A stretch of DNA of 64,000 bases from Bacteroidota bacterium (GTDB lineage Bacteria; Bacteroidota; Bacteroidia; Bacteroidales; Paludibacteraceae). The notes below the pieces were generated by a model. It did not search any database, was not told the origin of the DNA, and was given only the letters and a program-made list of their open reading frames with translations. Of the stretch, positions 54,780 through 63,966 are shown in pieces. The stretch's first letter is position 1. Every line of letters begins with the position of its first letter. Position numbers and translations under genes: made by a program. The stretch lies in the NCBI GenBank assembly GCA_021779195.1, contig JAJYBB010000003.1, positions 124,001 to 188,000 on the forward strand. Reading direction: 5' to 3'.

Positions 54780-55757
54780 TTATTCATTTCGAACCATCAA
54801 TTTTTCGGCTAATTTTCTCAATTCTTGTTTTTTATTGTCCTGAACACCTACTTTTTCAAGTTTTGCGATTGCCTTACAGTAAAATTCGTTCATCTTATCT
54901 TCGCAAATTTTATTAACGCCAAGCCGGTTATAAATTGCGGTAACACCTTTAATTTTCTCCTCAGCTAAATTTTCGTCCGAAATATTTAACAAAGCTGCTA
55001 ATTCCATTCTATCTGCACCTACTGCCCTATTTAATGACTGAATTAAAAGATAGGTTTTTTTATTGGAGAGTATGTCGCCACCAATTTTTTTCCCAAAAAT
55101 TGATTCATTTCCATATACATCAAGCAAATCATCTTTTAACTGAAATGCAAGACCGATATTTAACCCGAAATCATAAAGAAGTTGAGCATCTTCAAAATCT
55201 GAACCGCCAATCAAAGCACCTGTTTTAAGCGCACAACCCAGCAACACGGCAGTTTTAAGCCGTATCATTTCAAGATATTCGTCGGCCTCAACATTATTTC
55301 GATGTTCAAAATCAACGTCATATTGTTGACCTTCACAAATTTCAATAGCAGTTCCCGAAAATAAATCGAGAACATGTTTCAATTGTTTCTCAGGCGTTTC
55401 GGATATTAATTGATAAGCAACAATTTGCATCACATCACCCGAAAGTATAGCCGTATTATCATCCCATTTTTGGTGAACCGTTGGCATCCCCCTTCTCAAT
55501 TCGGCTTTGTCCATTATATCATCATGCAACAAGGTGAAATTGTGGAATATCTCTAATCCTAAGGCAGCAGGTATTGCCGGCAATAAATTATCAGTAAATA
55601 AGTTACAAGCCATTAAAGTCAGCGTTGGACGAATGCGTTTCCCTCCGTGAGAAAGCACATAACTGATTGGTTTATATAAACCTTCAGGCGATTTCTGCCA
55701 ATTCAGTTTTTCAATTTCTAAAGATAAAATTTCAGTAATTTCGTTGAATGTTTTCAT
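54780..55757 (-). CDS. Polyprenyl synthetase, farnesyl/geranylgeranyl diphosphate synthase type
   Basis: 325 residues; trans-prenyltransferase fold. GGKRIRPTLTLMACNLF, first Asp-rich motif LLHDDIMDKAELRRGMPTVH, second FQLKDDLLDVYG, and GKKIGGDILSNKKTYLLI. The residues before the first motif are EIFHNFTLLHDD, with Phe at positions -5 and -8, bulky residues that limit chain growth in short-chain synthases. So a short product (C15-C20) is likelier here than for the synthase at 37662-38636. The protein appears complete; product length is inference. Confidence 0.9.
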   Translation of the reverse strand: MKTFNEITEILSLEIEKLNWQKSPEGLYKPISYVLSHGGKRIRPTLTLMACNLFTDNLLPAIPAALGLEIFHNFTLLHDDIMDKAELRRGMPTVHQKWDDNTAILSGDVMQIVAYQLISETPEKQLKHVLDLFSGTAIEICEGQQYDVDFEHRNNVEADEYLEMIRLKTAVLLGCALKTGALIGGSDFEDAQLLYDFGLNIGLAFQLKDDLLDVYGNESIFGKKIGGDILSNKKTYLLIQSLNRAVGADRMELAALLNISDENLAEEKIKGVTAIYNRLGVNKICEDKMNEFYCKAIAKLEKVGVQDNKKQELRKLAEKLMVRNE

Positions 55758-55814
55758 AAAATTCTAAAGCATCTAAGCCACTGATATTTTGAGAATAACG
55801 TTTTTCAGAAAATT

Positions 55815-56795
55815 CTAATTTGATAATTCGTTTTCAATAATTTCAGTCATAACATCTGAAATTGAAAGACCCGCGGCAGCTACCTGCTGCGGAATAAAGC
55901 TGGTAGCGGTCATTCCTGGTGTTGTATTAACTTCCAATAAATTAATCACTTCGCCTTCAGTAATTATATAATCAATCCGCACAATACCTTTACATCCGAG
56001 AATATCATAGATCATTGAAGTAAGTCGTTGTACGCGTTCGGTAAGCGATGTACTTATACGAGCGGGCGTAATTTCCTGTACCTGACCTTTATACTTGGCA
56101 TTATAATCAAAAAATTCATTTTGACTCACCACTTCAGTTACAGGCAAAACCTGTGATGAATTTTTGGTTTTGAAAATTCCACACGTTATTTCGATACCGG
56201 ACATAAATTTTTCAACCATAACTTCTTCTCCTTCGGCAAATGCCTTAGCAATTGCCGACTGAAGTTCATCTGCCTGTTTTACTTTCGTAACGCCAAAACT
56301 ACTTCCTCCCACATTGGGTTTCACGAAGCAGGGAAGTCCGATTTTCAAAGTCGCTTCTTCGTTAGAAATTGCCTGCCCAGAACGCAAAACTAACGAATCG
56401 GATACCTTAATTCCGAATCCTTTTAGATATTGATTACAGGTAAATTTACTGAAGGTAATAGATGAAGCCAACACCCCGCAAGACGAATAAGGCAATCCGA
56501 TAAGTTCAAAATAACCCTGCAAAATGCCATTTTCACCTGGAGTACCATGTATGGTTATGTATGCAAAATCAAAAATGACTTTTTCAGCATTATGTACAAA
56601 ACTAAAATCATTTTTATCAATGGGAAGTTTTTCGTTTTCCGACCATTCGACCTGCCAAGTTTTGCCAACTATGGTTACAACAAAAACATTATACCGCGTT
56701 TTATCTATAAACGAGTATATGCCGGCAGCACTCTTGAGAGAAACGACTACTTCCGACGAATCGCCGCCGGCTACGATAGCAATATTTTTTTTCAT
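55815..56795 (-). CDS. ddl: D-alanine--D-alanine ligase
   Basis: Joins two D-Ala with ATP for peptidoglycan precursors. 326 residues, ATP-grasp fold: N-terminal IAIVAGGDSSEVVVSLKSA, GTPGENGILQGYFELIGLPYSSCG, the phosphate loop FVKPNVGGSSFGVTKV, EVMVEKFMSGIEI, and the C-terminal metal-binding NLLEVNTTPGMTATSFIPQ. The active-site omega loop near FFDYNAKYKGQVQE has the Tyr-type sequence typical for D-Ala as acceptor rather than D-Lac. Downstream partner of the PASTA and RluD genes in an order common in Bacteroidales. Confidence 0.95.
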   Translation of the reverse strand: MKKNIAIVAGGDSSEVVVSLKSAAGIYSFIDKTRYNVFVVTIVGKTWQVEWSENEKLPIDKNDFSFVHNAEKVIFDFAYITIHGTPGENGILQGYFELIGLPYSSCGVLASSITFSKFTCNQYLKGFGIKVSDSLVLRSGQAISNEEATLKIGLPCFVKPNVGGSSFGVTKVKQADELQSAIAKAFAEGEEVMVEKFMSGIEITCGIFKTKNSSQVLPVTEVVSQNEFFDYNAKYKGQVQEITPARISTSLTERVQRLTSMIYDILGCKGIVRIDYIITEGEVINLLEVNTTPGMTATSFIPQQVAAAGLSISDVMTEIIENELSN

Positions 56796-57053
56796 AAAAT
56801 CTCTAAAAATAAATTATAATAGAATCAAAAAACTCACTGAAAACGCCTTCTGAAAAAGCATAACAAATTGATCGATAATTAAATGAATTAGAACAAACAG
56901 TTTTCTGCTGTGAAGAGAATAGCCCGTTAATTCAAGAGCGTAAAAACGAGATTCAAAAAATTAACCATTGATAATATCTAACGTTTAAGCTTTGAATAAT
57001 ATTTTTTTACATACTAATCATTCAACGCAAATCAATATTTTAGAAGTAACCAT

Positions 57054-58139
57054 TTATTTTTCGGTACATTTAAATTTATATTCTCGCCAATGCTCAATGA
57101 GTTGATACATATCGGTGGGCAACTCACTATCAAAATACATAAACTCGTTGGTGCGGGGATGAACAAATCCTAATGTTTTAGCATGAAGAGCCTGACGCGG
57201 ACACGTGAAAAAACAGTTTTTTACGAAAGCTTTATAAAATGCAGTATTATTGCCTCGCAAAATTAAATGTCCACCATAACGTTCATCATTGAAAAGCGGA
57301 TGACCGATATACTTCATGTGAACCCTGATTTGATGCGTGCGACCTGTTTCCAATCGGCATTCCAAAAGTGTAACATATCCAAACCGTTCGAGCACTTTGT
57401 AATGTGTTACTGCGAATTTAGCAAAAGGATTTTCTCCTTCGGGAAATACTTTGAACTGCATCCGGTCTTGTGGATCACGGGCTAATGCACCAACGATAGT
57501 ACCTTCATCATCTTTTACATTTCCCCAAACCAAAGCTTGATATCTACGCTGAGTCGTTTTCTCAAAAAATTGTCTTCCTAAATATGATTTTGCAGTTTCG
57601 GTTTTAGCAATCAGCAATAATCCGGAGGTGTCTTTATCTATTCTATGTACCAGTCCGACACGTGAATCATTAGGATCAAACTCCGGATGATCCTTCAAGT
57701 GCCAAGCAATAGCATTCAGTAAAGTCCCATCGTAATTACCAAAACCAGGATGAACAACTAAGCCGGGTTGTTTATTTACCAACATGATATCATCATCTTC
57801 ATATACAATATCTATGGGAATATCCTGCGGAACAATGTCAAAATCATTAGGCGGATAATCAAGAACAATGGAAATAATATCGAAAGGTTTTACCCTGTAG
57901 CTTGACTTGATAGGAATTCCATTTACTAAAATATTTCCTGAATCAGCAGCGTCCTGGATGCGGTTTCGTGAAATATTGGGCATGCAGTTTGTCAGATATT
58001 TATCAATGCGTACCAACGATTGCCCTTTATCTACAATAAATTTGAAATGTTCAAAAAGTTCACGTTCTTCGCTTACATTTTCTACAATGTAATCTTCCTC
58101 AGGTTCTTCAAAAAATTCTTCTTTCACGGTTAATTTCAA
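57054..58139 (-). CDS. rluD: RluA-family 23S rRNA pseudouridine synthase (RluD-like)
   Basis: Isomerises uridines in rRNA, probably the helix 69 sites that RluD modifies. 361 residues: S4 RNA-binding domain (about 38-95: RIDKYLTNCMPNISRNRIQD), then the synthase core with NKQPGLVVHPG and the catalytic Asp in VGLVHRIDKDTSGLLLIAKT, and GRTHQIRVHMKYIGHPLFND. The first 35 acidic residues are an extension. It lies 141 bp after the PASTA gene. The RluD assignment over RluA/C rests on the S4 domain and length. Confidence 0.9.
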   Translation of the reverse strand: MKLTVKEEFFEEPEEDYIVENVSEERELFEHFKFIVDKGQSLVRIDKYLTNCMPNISRNRIQDAADSGNILVNGIPIKSSYRVKPFDIISIVLDYPPNDFDIVPQDIPIDIVYEDDDIMLVNKQPGLVVHPGFGNYDGTLLNAIAWHLKDHPEFDPNDSRVGLVHRIDKDTSGLLLIAKTETAKSYLGRQFFEKTTQRRYQALVWGNVKDDEGTIVGALARDPQDRMQFKVFPEGENPFAKFAVTHYKVLERFGYVTLLECRLETGRTHQIRVHMKYIGHPLFNDERYGGHLILRGNNTAFYKAFVKNCFFTCPRQALHAKTLGFVHPRTNEFMYFDSELPTDMYQLIEHWREYKFKCTEK

Positions 58140-58280
58140 TCTATTTTATTAATCCAAAATTCAGACACTCTCATTTAAAAGTGGTTGATAATCAATTAAA
58201 CTCAATTTAAGGTAGTATAAAAATTAATTTAATCAATAAAATTTATATCCTGCAAAAGGATACAAAATGATGAACTGAAT

Positions 58281-59114
58281 TTAGAAAAACTGTTCATCTG
58301 AAGAGTCCTGTTTTTTATCTTCATCAAAAGTTTTGTTTAAAAGCGTCTTGTCAGTCGATAACCACACATCGATATGCGAACCAGCCGACAAGGTACTTCC
58401 CGCAGCTGGTAATTGTCTGTAAATCACATAGTCCGATTCATTTCCAGAAGGAGGAACATCGTAATTTGTTGCTCCGATCACCAAAGTTGCATTTAAAATC
58501 CTTTTTTGTGCATCGTCCAGGTTTAATCCCTTTATTGCCGGAACCACGACACTGCTATCTCCCAATCCGTTCCCAACAACCAATTCCAACGAACTGCCTT
58601 CAGGAATTCGCGATCCCATGTAAAGAGATCGTCCTTTGTATTTAACATCAATTACCAGATCTTTATATTCCGATGGAGAATATTCAACACTCCCGATACT
58701 TAATCCTAAAGATTTGAGAATAGCTTCACCCTGCCGGTAAGAAACATCACTTAAATCGGGAATTGAAACCTGACGAACCTGACGGGAGTTAATGATAATA
58801 TAAATAGCCCTATTTCGTTTTACCGATGAATTGGCGGGCGGAATCTGTTCGATAATAGTTCCCAACTTTTTATCGCGTACATATACCGAATCGATTATCT
58901 GTGGAAACAAACCGTGTTTGGCAAGAGCAACTTCGGCTTCTTCCACGTACATTCCTCTCAAATCAGGGATAATTTCAGCCTGCCCGTGATGCGTATAAAA
59001 ATCAATCGCTATTAAAGTACCCCAGGCTAAAGCAACAAAAATTGCAATCGCAACCAACAGATTCTTTATGATAAATCCTACAAACGATTCTTTCCAAAAT
59101 TCTTTTATATCCAT
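58281..59114 (-). CDS. PASTA-domain membrane protein
   Basis: 277 residues: short cytoplasmic end, TM helix (about 12-33, GFIIKNLLVAIAIFVALAWG) and three extracytoplasmic PASTA domains (about 38-105 IIPDLRGMYVEEAEVALAKH; 108-180 SIPDLSDVSYRQGEAILKSL; 182-255 VVPAIKGLNLDDAQKRILNA). PASTA domains bind peptidoglycan stems in Ser/Thr kinases and PBPs; here there is no kinase or PBP domain, a stand-alone form typical of Bacteroidetes. Next to ddl, so a wall-related role is plausible. A -7-like TATTTTTG is on the minus strand at 59209-59202. Confidence 0.88.
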   Translation of the reverse strand: MDIKEFWKESFVGFIIKNLLVAIAIFVALAWGTLIAIDFYTHHGQAEIIPDLRGMYVEEAEVALAKHGLFPQIIDSVYVRDKKLGTIIEQIPPANSSVKRNRAIYIIINSRQVRQVSIPDLSDVSYRQGEAILKSLGLSIGSVEYSPSEYKDLVIDVKYKGRSLYMGSRIPEGSSLELVVGNGLGDSSVVVPAIKGLNLDDAQKRILNATLVIGATNYDVPPSGNESDYVIYRQLPAAGSTLSAGSHIDVWLSTDKTLLNKTFDEDKKQDSSDEQFF

Positions 59115-59301
59115 AATGATTTATTAGATTTTATGCTCAAATAATCCAATATTTAGTGCAGCGAAATTATTATGCACACAAACTTCGGCAAAATGCAGTT
59201 GCAAAAATACTGATTTTATTGTTTTTATGGGCATAGAAACAAAAAAAGTAAAAACTTTGAACAAGTCTTTACTTTCTTTATGTCGTTTTGGAGTCAATTT
59301 A

Positions 59302-59460
59302 CTATGCTTTATGACGACCTTCGTCTGCAACAGTAAGTTTTGTTCTACCTTTAGCCCGACGAGCAGCTAATACGCGACGTCCGTTTGCGGTTGCCATTCT
59401 TTCACGAAACCCGTGTTTGTTTCTTCTTTTTCTTTGCGAAGGTTGAAATGTCCTTTTCAT
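59302..59460 (-). CDS. rpmH: Ribosomal protein bL34
   Basis: A 52-residue, strongly basic ribosomal protein: [20 protein letters not shown], then [19 protein letters not shown], then [13 protein letters not shown]. The first 44 residues match bL34 throughout and the C-terminal tail is the longer Bacteroidetes form. It is usually next to dnaA or rnpA in other phyla, but neither is here, as is common for Bacteroidetes. Driven by its own strong-looking promoter (59509-59538) with a 42-nt leader. The neighbouring tyrS is divergent. Confidence 0.97.
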   Translation of the reverse strand: MKRTFQPSQRKRRNKHGFRERMATANGRRVLAARRAKGRTKLTVADEGRHKA

Positions 59461-59508
59461 TGCTTACTTTATTTGGCGTTATTATTTTCTGTTTGATATT
59501 TGGGACTG

Positions 59509-59538
59509 CAAAGATAGATGTTTTTTTCAAAACTGCAA
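59509..59538 (-). promoter_or_regulatory. rpmH promoter
   Basis: Minus-strand TTG (59538-59536), exact 19-bp spacer and TATCTTTG (59516-59509): full consensus, as expected for a ribosomal-protein gene. Confidence 0.75.
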
Positions 59539-59879
59539 AGAATCAACCCTTTTTTATCAGCTAAATACTCAAATATTCCGATATTTATCTTTTTCCAGTC
59601 TGATTATTGTAATAATGCGTTTCGGGATATTGAGGGTTGTTTTAAACAATCAGCAGCTGTTTTTAATAACATATTTTGTCCATTTATAGTTTGTTTTCAG
59701 CTATATAACTCTTTTGTTGATCTACGTTTTTTCGAAAAGGTACGTTTTTAAAGGCTGAAATAATTAAATTTTTTGAAGATATTCCCTGATAAAAAAATTA
59801 AAACAATGGGGAAATTTTCAATGGGGAAATGACGACTATATTCCTTTTAAAAAATGAAGCTCAAAAAACTAAAATGTTG

Positions 59880-59887
59880 TATCTTTG
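59880..59887 (+). promoter_or_regulatory. tyrS -7 element
   Basis: TATCTTTG, 72 bp before the tyrS ATG. No TTG at the ideal -33 distance. The rest of 59539-59879 contains no supported gene. Confidence 0.5.
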
Positions 59888-59959
59888 CACTTTCAAAAAA
59901 ACTGAACTTTACAATCCATTTTATCACAGAAATGAAACTAAAAAGATAAAAATAACACG

Positions 59960-61252
59960 ATGAATTTTATTGAAGAATTAGAATGGCGTGGTATGATTCA
60001 CTCGATGATGCCCGGAACTGAAGAACAATTATCCAAAGAAATGACTGCGGCATACGTAGGCATTGACCCTACTGCCGACTCGCTACACATCGGACATTTA
60101 GTAAGTATAATGATGCTGAAACATTTTCAGCGTGCCGGACACAAGCCCATTGCCTTGGTAGGGGGTGCAACTGGTATGATTGGCGATCCTTCAGGAAAAT
60201 CCGCTGAAAGAAATTTACTTGATGAGGCTGCTTTGAGACATAATCAGGATTGTATAAAGGCTCAATTGGAAAAATTTTTAGATTTCAATAGCAACGAACC
60301 CAATGCTGCTGAATTGGTCAACAATTATGATTGGATGAAAAATTATTCGTTCCTTAACTTCATTCGCGATATTGGGAAACATATCACTGTGAATTACATG
60401 ATGGCTAAAGATTCTGTGAAAAAACGGTTGAGCAATGATTCGAACGTGGGCATGTCATTCACTGAATTCTCGTATCAGCTTTTGCAAGGCTATGATTTTT
60501 TACATCTATATCAGGAAAAAAATTGCAAATTGCAGATGGGGGGATCTGATCAGTGGGGCAATATTACTACCGGAACCGAACTGATTCGCCGGAAAACAGG
60601 AGGTGAAGCATTTGCTTTGGTTTGTCCCCTGATAACAAAAGCCGACGGCGGGAAATTCGGAAAAACTGAAAGCGGCAACGTTTGGCTCGCCCCCCAATAC
60701 ACTTCACCCTACAAATTTTATCAGTTTTGGCTAAATGTAAGCGATGAAGATGCCGAAAAATATATAAAAATTTTCACTTTTATCCCGAAAAATGAAATTG
60801 AACATTTAATTACTAATCACACCCAAGCTCCTCATTTAAGAATATTGCAAAAACGCATTGCGCAGGAAATTACCACAATGGTGCACTCCGTTGATGACTA
60901 TCAGGCAGCAGTGGAAGCTTCGAATATCCTTTTCGGAAATTCCACCTCCGAATCATTACGCAAATTAGACGAAGACACTTTTCTTGCCGTTTTCGATGGA
61001 GTTCCCCGTTTTACAATCAATAAATCAGTTCTCGACCAAGGAGTTAAAGGCATTGATTTATTGACCGAACTTGCAGCTGTTTTTACTTCAAAAGGCGAAA
61101 TGCGCAAGTTGGTTCAATCGGGTGGCGTGAGCATAAATAAAGAAAAAATAGTTCAAGCCGACGATATAATTGATTCAACTAAACTTTTGAATAACAAATA
61201 TATATTGGTTCAACGCGGGAAAAAAAATTATTATCTACTTATTGCTGAGTAA
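59960..61252 (+). CDS. tyrS: Tyrosine--tRNA ligase
   Basis: Charges tRNA-Tyr. 430 residues, class I, TyrRS type 1: [17 protein letters not shown] with HIGH at 43-46, Tyr-binding region [34 protein letters not shown] with GGSDQWGN, the KMSKS equivalent KFGKTESG (about 231-238), and a C-terminal S4 domain (about 365-430: [14 protein letters not shown]). The KMSKS variant KFGKT is the common bacterial TyrRS form. tRNA-Gln follows 100 bp downstream with its own promoter. Confidence 0.97.
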   Translation: MNFIEELEWRGMIHSMMPGTEEQLSKEMTAAYVGIDPTADSLHIGHLVSIMMLKHFQRAGHKPIALVGGATGMIGDPSGKSAERNLLDEAALRHNQDCIKAQLEKFLDFNSNEPNAAELVNNYDWMKNYSFLNFIRDIGKHITVNYMMAKDSVKKRLSNDSNVGMSFTEFSYQLLQGYDFLHLYQEKNCKLQMGGSDQWGNITTGTELIRRKTGGEAFALVCPLITKADGGKFGKTESGNVWLAPQYTSPYKFYQFWLNVSDEDAEKYIKIFTFIPKNEIEHLITNHTQAPHLRILQKRIAQEITTMVHSVDDYQAAVEASNILFGNSTSESLRKLDEDTFLAVFDGVPRFTINKSVLDQGVKGIDLLTELAAVFTSKGEMRKLVQSGGVSINKEKIVQADDIIDSTKLLNNKYILVQRGKKNYYLLIAE

Positions 61253-61293
61253 ATCGAAAATTTCTTCCTGCTCTGAAAATTTGTAAAAACATT

Positions 61294-61323
61294 TTGAAAG
61301 ATAAAAAAACAATCGTATCTTTG
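61294..61323 (+). promoter_or_regulatory. tRNA-Gln promoter
   Basis: TTG (61294-61296), exact 19-bp spacer, TATCTTTG (61316-61323); the tRNA begins 30 bp further on. Confidence 0.75.
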
Positions 61324-61352
61324 CACCGCTTTTGAAAATAAAGCCCGAGGAT

Positions 61353-61423
61353 TGTCTCATGGTGTAATGGTAGCACTGCAGTTTTTGGTTCTGCCTGTCG
61401 AAGTTCGAATCTTCGTGAGACAA
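61353..61423 (+). tRNA. tRNA-Gln (anticodon UUG)
   Basis: 71 nt without encoded CCA. Acceptor TGTCTCA (61353-61359) pairs with TGAGACA (61416-61422), discriminator A at 61423. The anticodon arm is GCAGT-TTTTGGT-TCTGC with TTG as anticodon, a U-U at the pair closing the loop; T-arm CGAAG-TTCGAAT-CTTCG. Confidence 0.95.
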
Positions 61424-61433
61424 CAAAGTTATT

Positions 61434-61470
61434 CACCACATTATCATTTATGATTTTGTGGTGTTTTTTT
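61434..61470 (+). terminator. tRNA-Gln terminator
   Basis: CACCACA (61434-61440) pairs with TGTGGTG (61457-61463), with ATCAT/ATGAT pairing inside, followed by seven T. Confidence 0.85.
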
Positions 61471-61573
61471 GTTAGCACTCAACAATACTCTGTTTTTCAA
61501 TCGGATGGAAAATAACAAAATAATTTTTCAGCATAAAAACCGATTCTTGTGTCTCACTTTTCAAAAAAAATAC

Positions 61574-61581
61574 TACATTTG
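61574..61581 (+). promoter_or_regulatory. dnaN -7 element
   Basis: TACATTTG, 41 bp before the dnaN ATG. A TTG at 61547-61549 is 24 bp upstream, too far for the ideal spacing. Confidence 0.45.
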
Positions 61582-61621
61582 CTTCTTGTTTGGTTCGTAA
61601 CTTAAAAAAAATTACAATCGT

Positions 61622-62758
61622 ATGAAATTCATTGTTTCAAGCACTCAATTGTTAAGTCATTTGCAAGCAATAAGCCGCGTGATTAACAGCAAAAATTCTC
61701 TCCCGATTTTAGATAACTTTCTTTTTGAATTAAAAGGAAATATACTGACCATGACTGCCTCCGACATCGAAACCACCCTCATAACATCGATGGAAGTTGA
61801 AACAGCCGATGGTGAAGGAAAAGTTACTGTTGCTTCGCGTCTCCTGCTCGATACCCTGCGCGAATTTTCCGAACAACCTCTTTCTTTTTCAATAAACGAG
61901 TCGAATCTTGCGATGGTAATCACTTCATCTAATGGATCTTATAATTTTATTGGACAAAATGGTGATGAATATCCACACATTCCCCAGTTAGAGGAAAGCG
62001 TCCGTTCGATGATCATGCCTGTTTCAACATTATCAAATGGTATCTGGAAAACCCTTTTCTGTACTGCCGACGATGAATTGCGTCCGGTGATGAACGGTAT
62101 TTATTTCGACATTGCATTCAATAGCCTCACGTTGGTTGCAACCGATGCCCATAAGTTGGTTCGTTACAATACCTCCTACACTTCAGCATCAATTCAAGAT
62201 GAAGAAACAGCAAGTTTCATTTTGCCCAAAAAACCGGCAAATATGCTAAAAAATATTTTACCCAAAGAGAGTGGCGAAGTTGAAATCCATTTCGATTCAA
62301 AAAATGCACATTTCAAACTGAACAATTACACCATGATTTGTCGTCAGGTTGAAGGTCGTTTCCCAAATTATAACGGCGTTATTCCGAAATTAAATTCCTA
62401 TAAAATTATTATCGATCGCATTACTTTACTCAACGCTCTGAAACGGGTTTCGGTATTTTCCAATCAGGCAAGCAATTTAGTGAAATTAGATTTTAATAAT
62501 AATCAAATTCAAATTTCGGCTCAGGATATCGATTTTTCGATTTCGGCAGAAGAAAATATTCCCTGCCAATTTGAAGGCGAACCCATTAAAATTGGATTCA
62601 AATCATCATTCTTAATTGAAATTTTAAGCAATCTCGATTCGGCAGATATTATTATGGAACTTTCTGATCCTTCCCGTGCCGGACTGATTTTACCTTTCGA
62701 AAACGAACCCGATGAAGATATTCTCATGCTACTGATGCCCATGTTGCTCAACGATTGA
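61622..62758 (+). CDS. dnaN: DNA polymerase III subunit beta (sliding clamp)
   Basis: Ring clamp that tethers the replicase to DNA. 378 residues in three similar domains: MKFIVSSTQLLSHLQAISRV, LPILDNFLFELKGNILTMTA; second domain with RPVMNGIYFDIAFNSLTLVA and TDAHKLVRY; third with RVSVFSNQASNLVKLDF and the C-terminal hydrophobic pocket end LLMPMLLND. The full protein appears normal. It is not next to dnaA in this window. A strong hairpin terminator lies at 62821-62856, so the exonuclease downstream has a separate promoter or readthrough. Confidence 0.97.
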   Translation: MKFIVSSTQLLSHLQAISRVINSKNSLPILDNFLFELKGNILTMTASDIETTLITSMEVETADGEGKVTVASRLLLDTLREFSEQPLSFSINESNLAMVITSSNGSYNFIGQNGDEYPHIPQLEESVRSMIMPVSTLSNGIWKTLFCTADDELRPVMNGIYFDIAFNSLTLVATDAHKLVRYNTSYTSASIQDEETASFILPKKPANMLKNILPKESGEVEIHFDSKNAHFKLNNYTMICRQVEGRFPNYNGVIPKLNSYKIIIDRITLLNALKRVSVFSNQASNLVKLDFNNNQIQISAQDIDFSISAEENIPCQFEGEPIKIGFKSSFLIEILSNLDSADIIMELSDPSRAGLILPFENEPDEDILMLLMPMLLND

Positions 62759-62820
62759 TAGTGAATTTGTCTGTACAATTTCGACAAAACTCATACAACC
62801 AATTCACCTGGTTCAAATTG

Positions 62821-62860
62821 AAAGAGGTCTAAGGTTGAATAACTTTAGACCTCTTTTCTT
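62821..62860 (+). terminator. dnaN terminator
   Basis: A 16-bp stem with one G-T position: AAAGAGGTCTAAGGTT (62821-62836) against AACTTTAGACCTCTTT (62841-62856), GAAT loop, then TTCTT. Confidence 0.85.
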
Positions 62861-62942
62861 CTTAAAATAAATACATCCCTTTATCAAAACCGGTAACGTA
62901 ATTTCGGATTTTCAACTAAATTACTTACAAATCCATCTTTAC

Positions 62943-63710
62943 ATGAAACTTAATTTAAAAAACCCTTTGGTTATTTTTGACCTCGAAACTACAGGCACTA
63001 ACATTGTTTCCGACAGAATAGTAGAAATCTCATATCATAAAGTATATCCAAATGGGCGTGAAGAAACTAAAACAATTCGTGTAAATCCTGAAATACCCAT
63101 TCCTAAAGAATCGACTGATATTCATGGAATAACTGATGCGGATGTGGAAAATTGTCCTATTTTCAAATCTATAGCCAAAGATATCGTGCGCGATATCGAA
63201 GGTTGCGATCTTGCAGGATACAATTCAAACCGCTTTGATATTCCTTTGTTAGCTGAAGAATTGCTGAGAGCAGATGTCGATATAGATTTAATGAAACGTA
63301 AGTTTATCGATGTTCAGGTTATTTTTCACAAGATGGAACAACGAACGCTCTCTGCAGCATATAAATTTTATTGCGAAAAAGAACTCGAAGGTGCCCATGG
63401 AGCCGAAGCCGATGCACTTGCTACTTACGAAGTCCTTATGGCGCAATTAGATAGATATCCAGAATTAAAGAATGACATCGATTTTTTATCAAAATTTACG
63501 ACTCAAAACAACAATGTGGATTTTGCAGGACGAATGATTTATAACGAAAAAGGAGAAGAAATTATCAATTTTGGCAAGTATAAAGGTCAGCGCGTAACCG
63601 ATGTCTTAAAAACAGATATCGGTTATTACGGATGGATGATGAACAGCGATTTCCCACTACACACAAAAAAGACACTAACCAACATTAAACTCCGTAATTT
63701 TAATAAATAA
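62943..63710 (+). CDS. DnaQ-like 3'-5' exonuclease
   Basis: 255 residues. DEDDh exonuclease domain (1-180): motif I VIFDLETTGTN (Asp, Glu), motif II GYNSNRFDIPLL, motif III HGAEADALATY (His, Asp). A further C-terminal part (about 190-255) ends in GEEIINFGKYKGQRV and YYGWMMNSDFPL, a small domain found on several bacterial exonucleases and thought to bind nucleic acid or partners. It may serve as proofreading epsilon-like subunit or in RNA/DNA trimming. Gene order dnaN-exonuclease is common in Bacteroidales, where coaBC often follows; that gene is not in the window. Confidence 0.9.
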   Translation: MKLNLKNPLVIFDLETTGTNIVSDRIVEISYHKVYPNGREETKTIRVNPEIPIPKESTDIHGITDADVENCPIFKSIAKDIVRDIEGCDLAGYNSNRFDIPLLAEELLRADVDIDLMKRKFIDVQVIFHKMEQRTLSAAYKFYCEKELEGAHGAEADALATYEVLMAQLDRYPELKNDIDFLSKFTTQNNNVDFAGRMIYNEKGEEIINFGKYKGQRVTDVLKTDIGYYGWMMNSDFPLHTKKTLTNIKLRNFNK

Positions 63711-63950
63711 AAATATTGTAAAAATAGCATTTCAAAAATATTTCGGTTAAATATATCATTCACTTGATTTAAGCGTTTTAATGTATGGTGAACTGATCAT
63801 GGAGCACTGATTCATTTAATTTTTATATTGGCTAATTTTAATATTAACTTTTCATTAACATATAACATAGGATGATTGATCACATCAAGTTCCCTTCTTC
63901 CATCAATCCAATTCTCAAATTCAGGAAACGCTTAAAGATTTAATATTCCT

Positions 63951-63966
63951 TGGCACGGTCATTGCT
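63951..63966 (+). promoter_or_regulatory. Sigma-54 (RpoN) promoter, perfect consensus
   Basis: TGGCACG (63951-63957), four bases, TTGCT (63962-63966) is an exact match to TGGCACG-N4-TTGCW. Transcription would start near 63977 and run out of the window. The segment 63711-63950 holds no gene. No other sigma-54 site was noticed in the window. Confidence 0.65.

Noticed and set aside
37662-55757. Idea that the two polyprenyl synthetases are recent duplicates
   Set aside because: Their motifs and chain-length regions differ clearly (HDDVVDD with small residues before it versus HDDIMDK with Phe), so they are separate family members.
59518-59751. 77-codon plus-strand frame between rpmH and tyrS
   Set aside because: Begins inside the rpmH promoter, is Phe/Ile-rich as random A/T-rich DNA gives, and has no recognisable domain.
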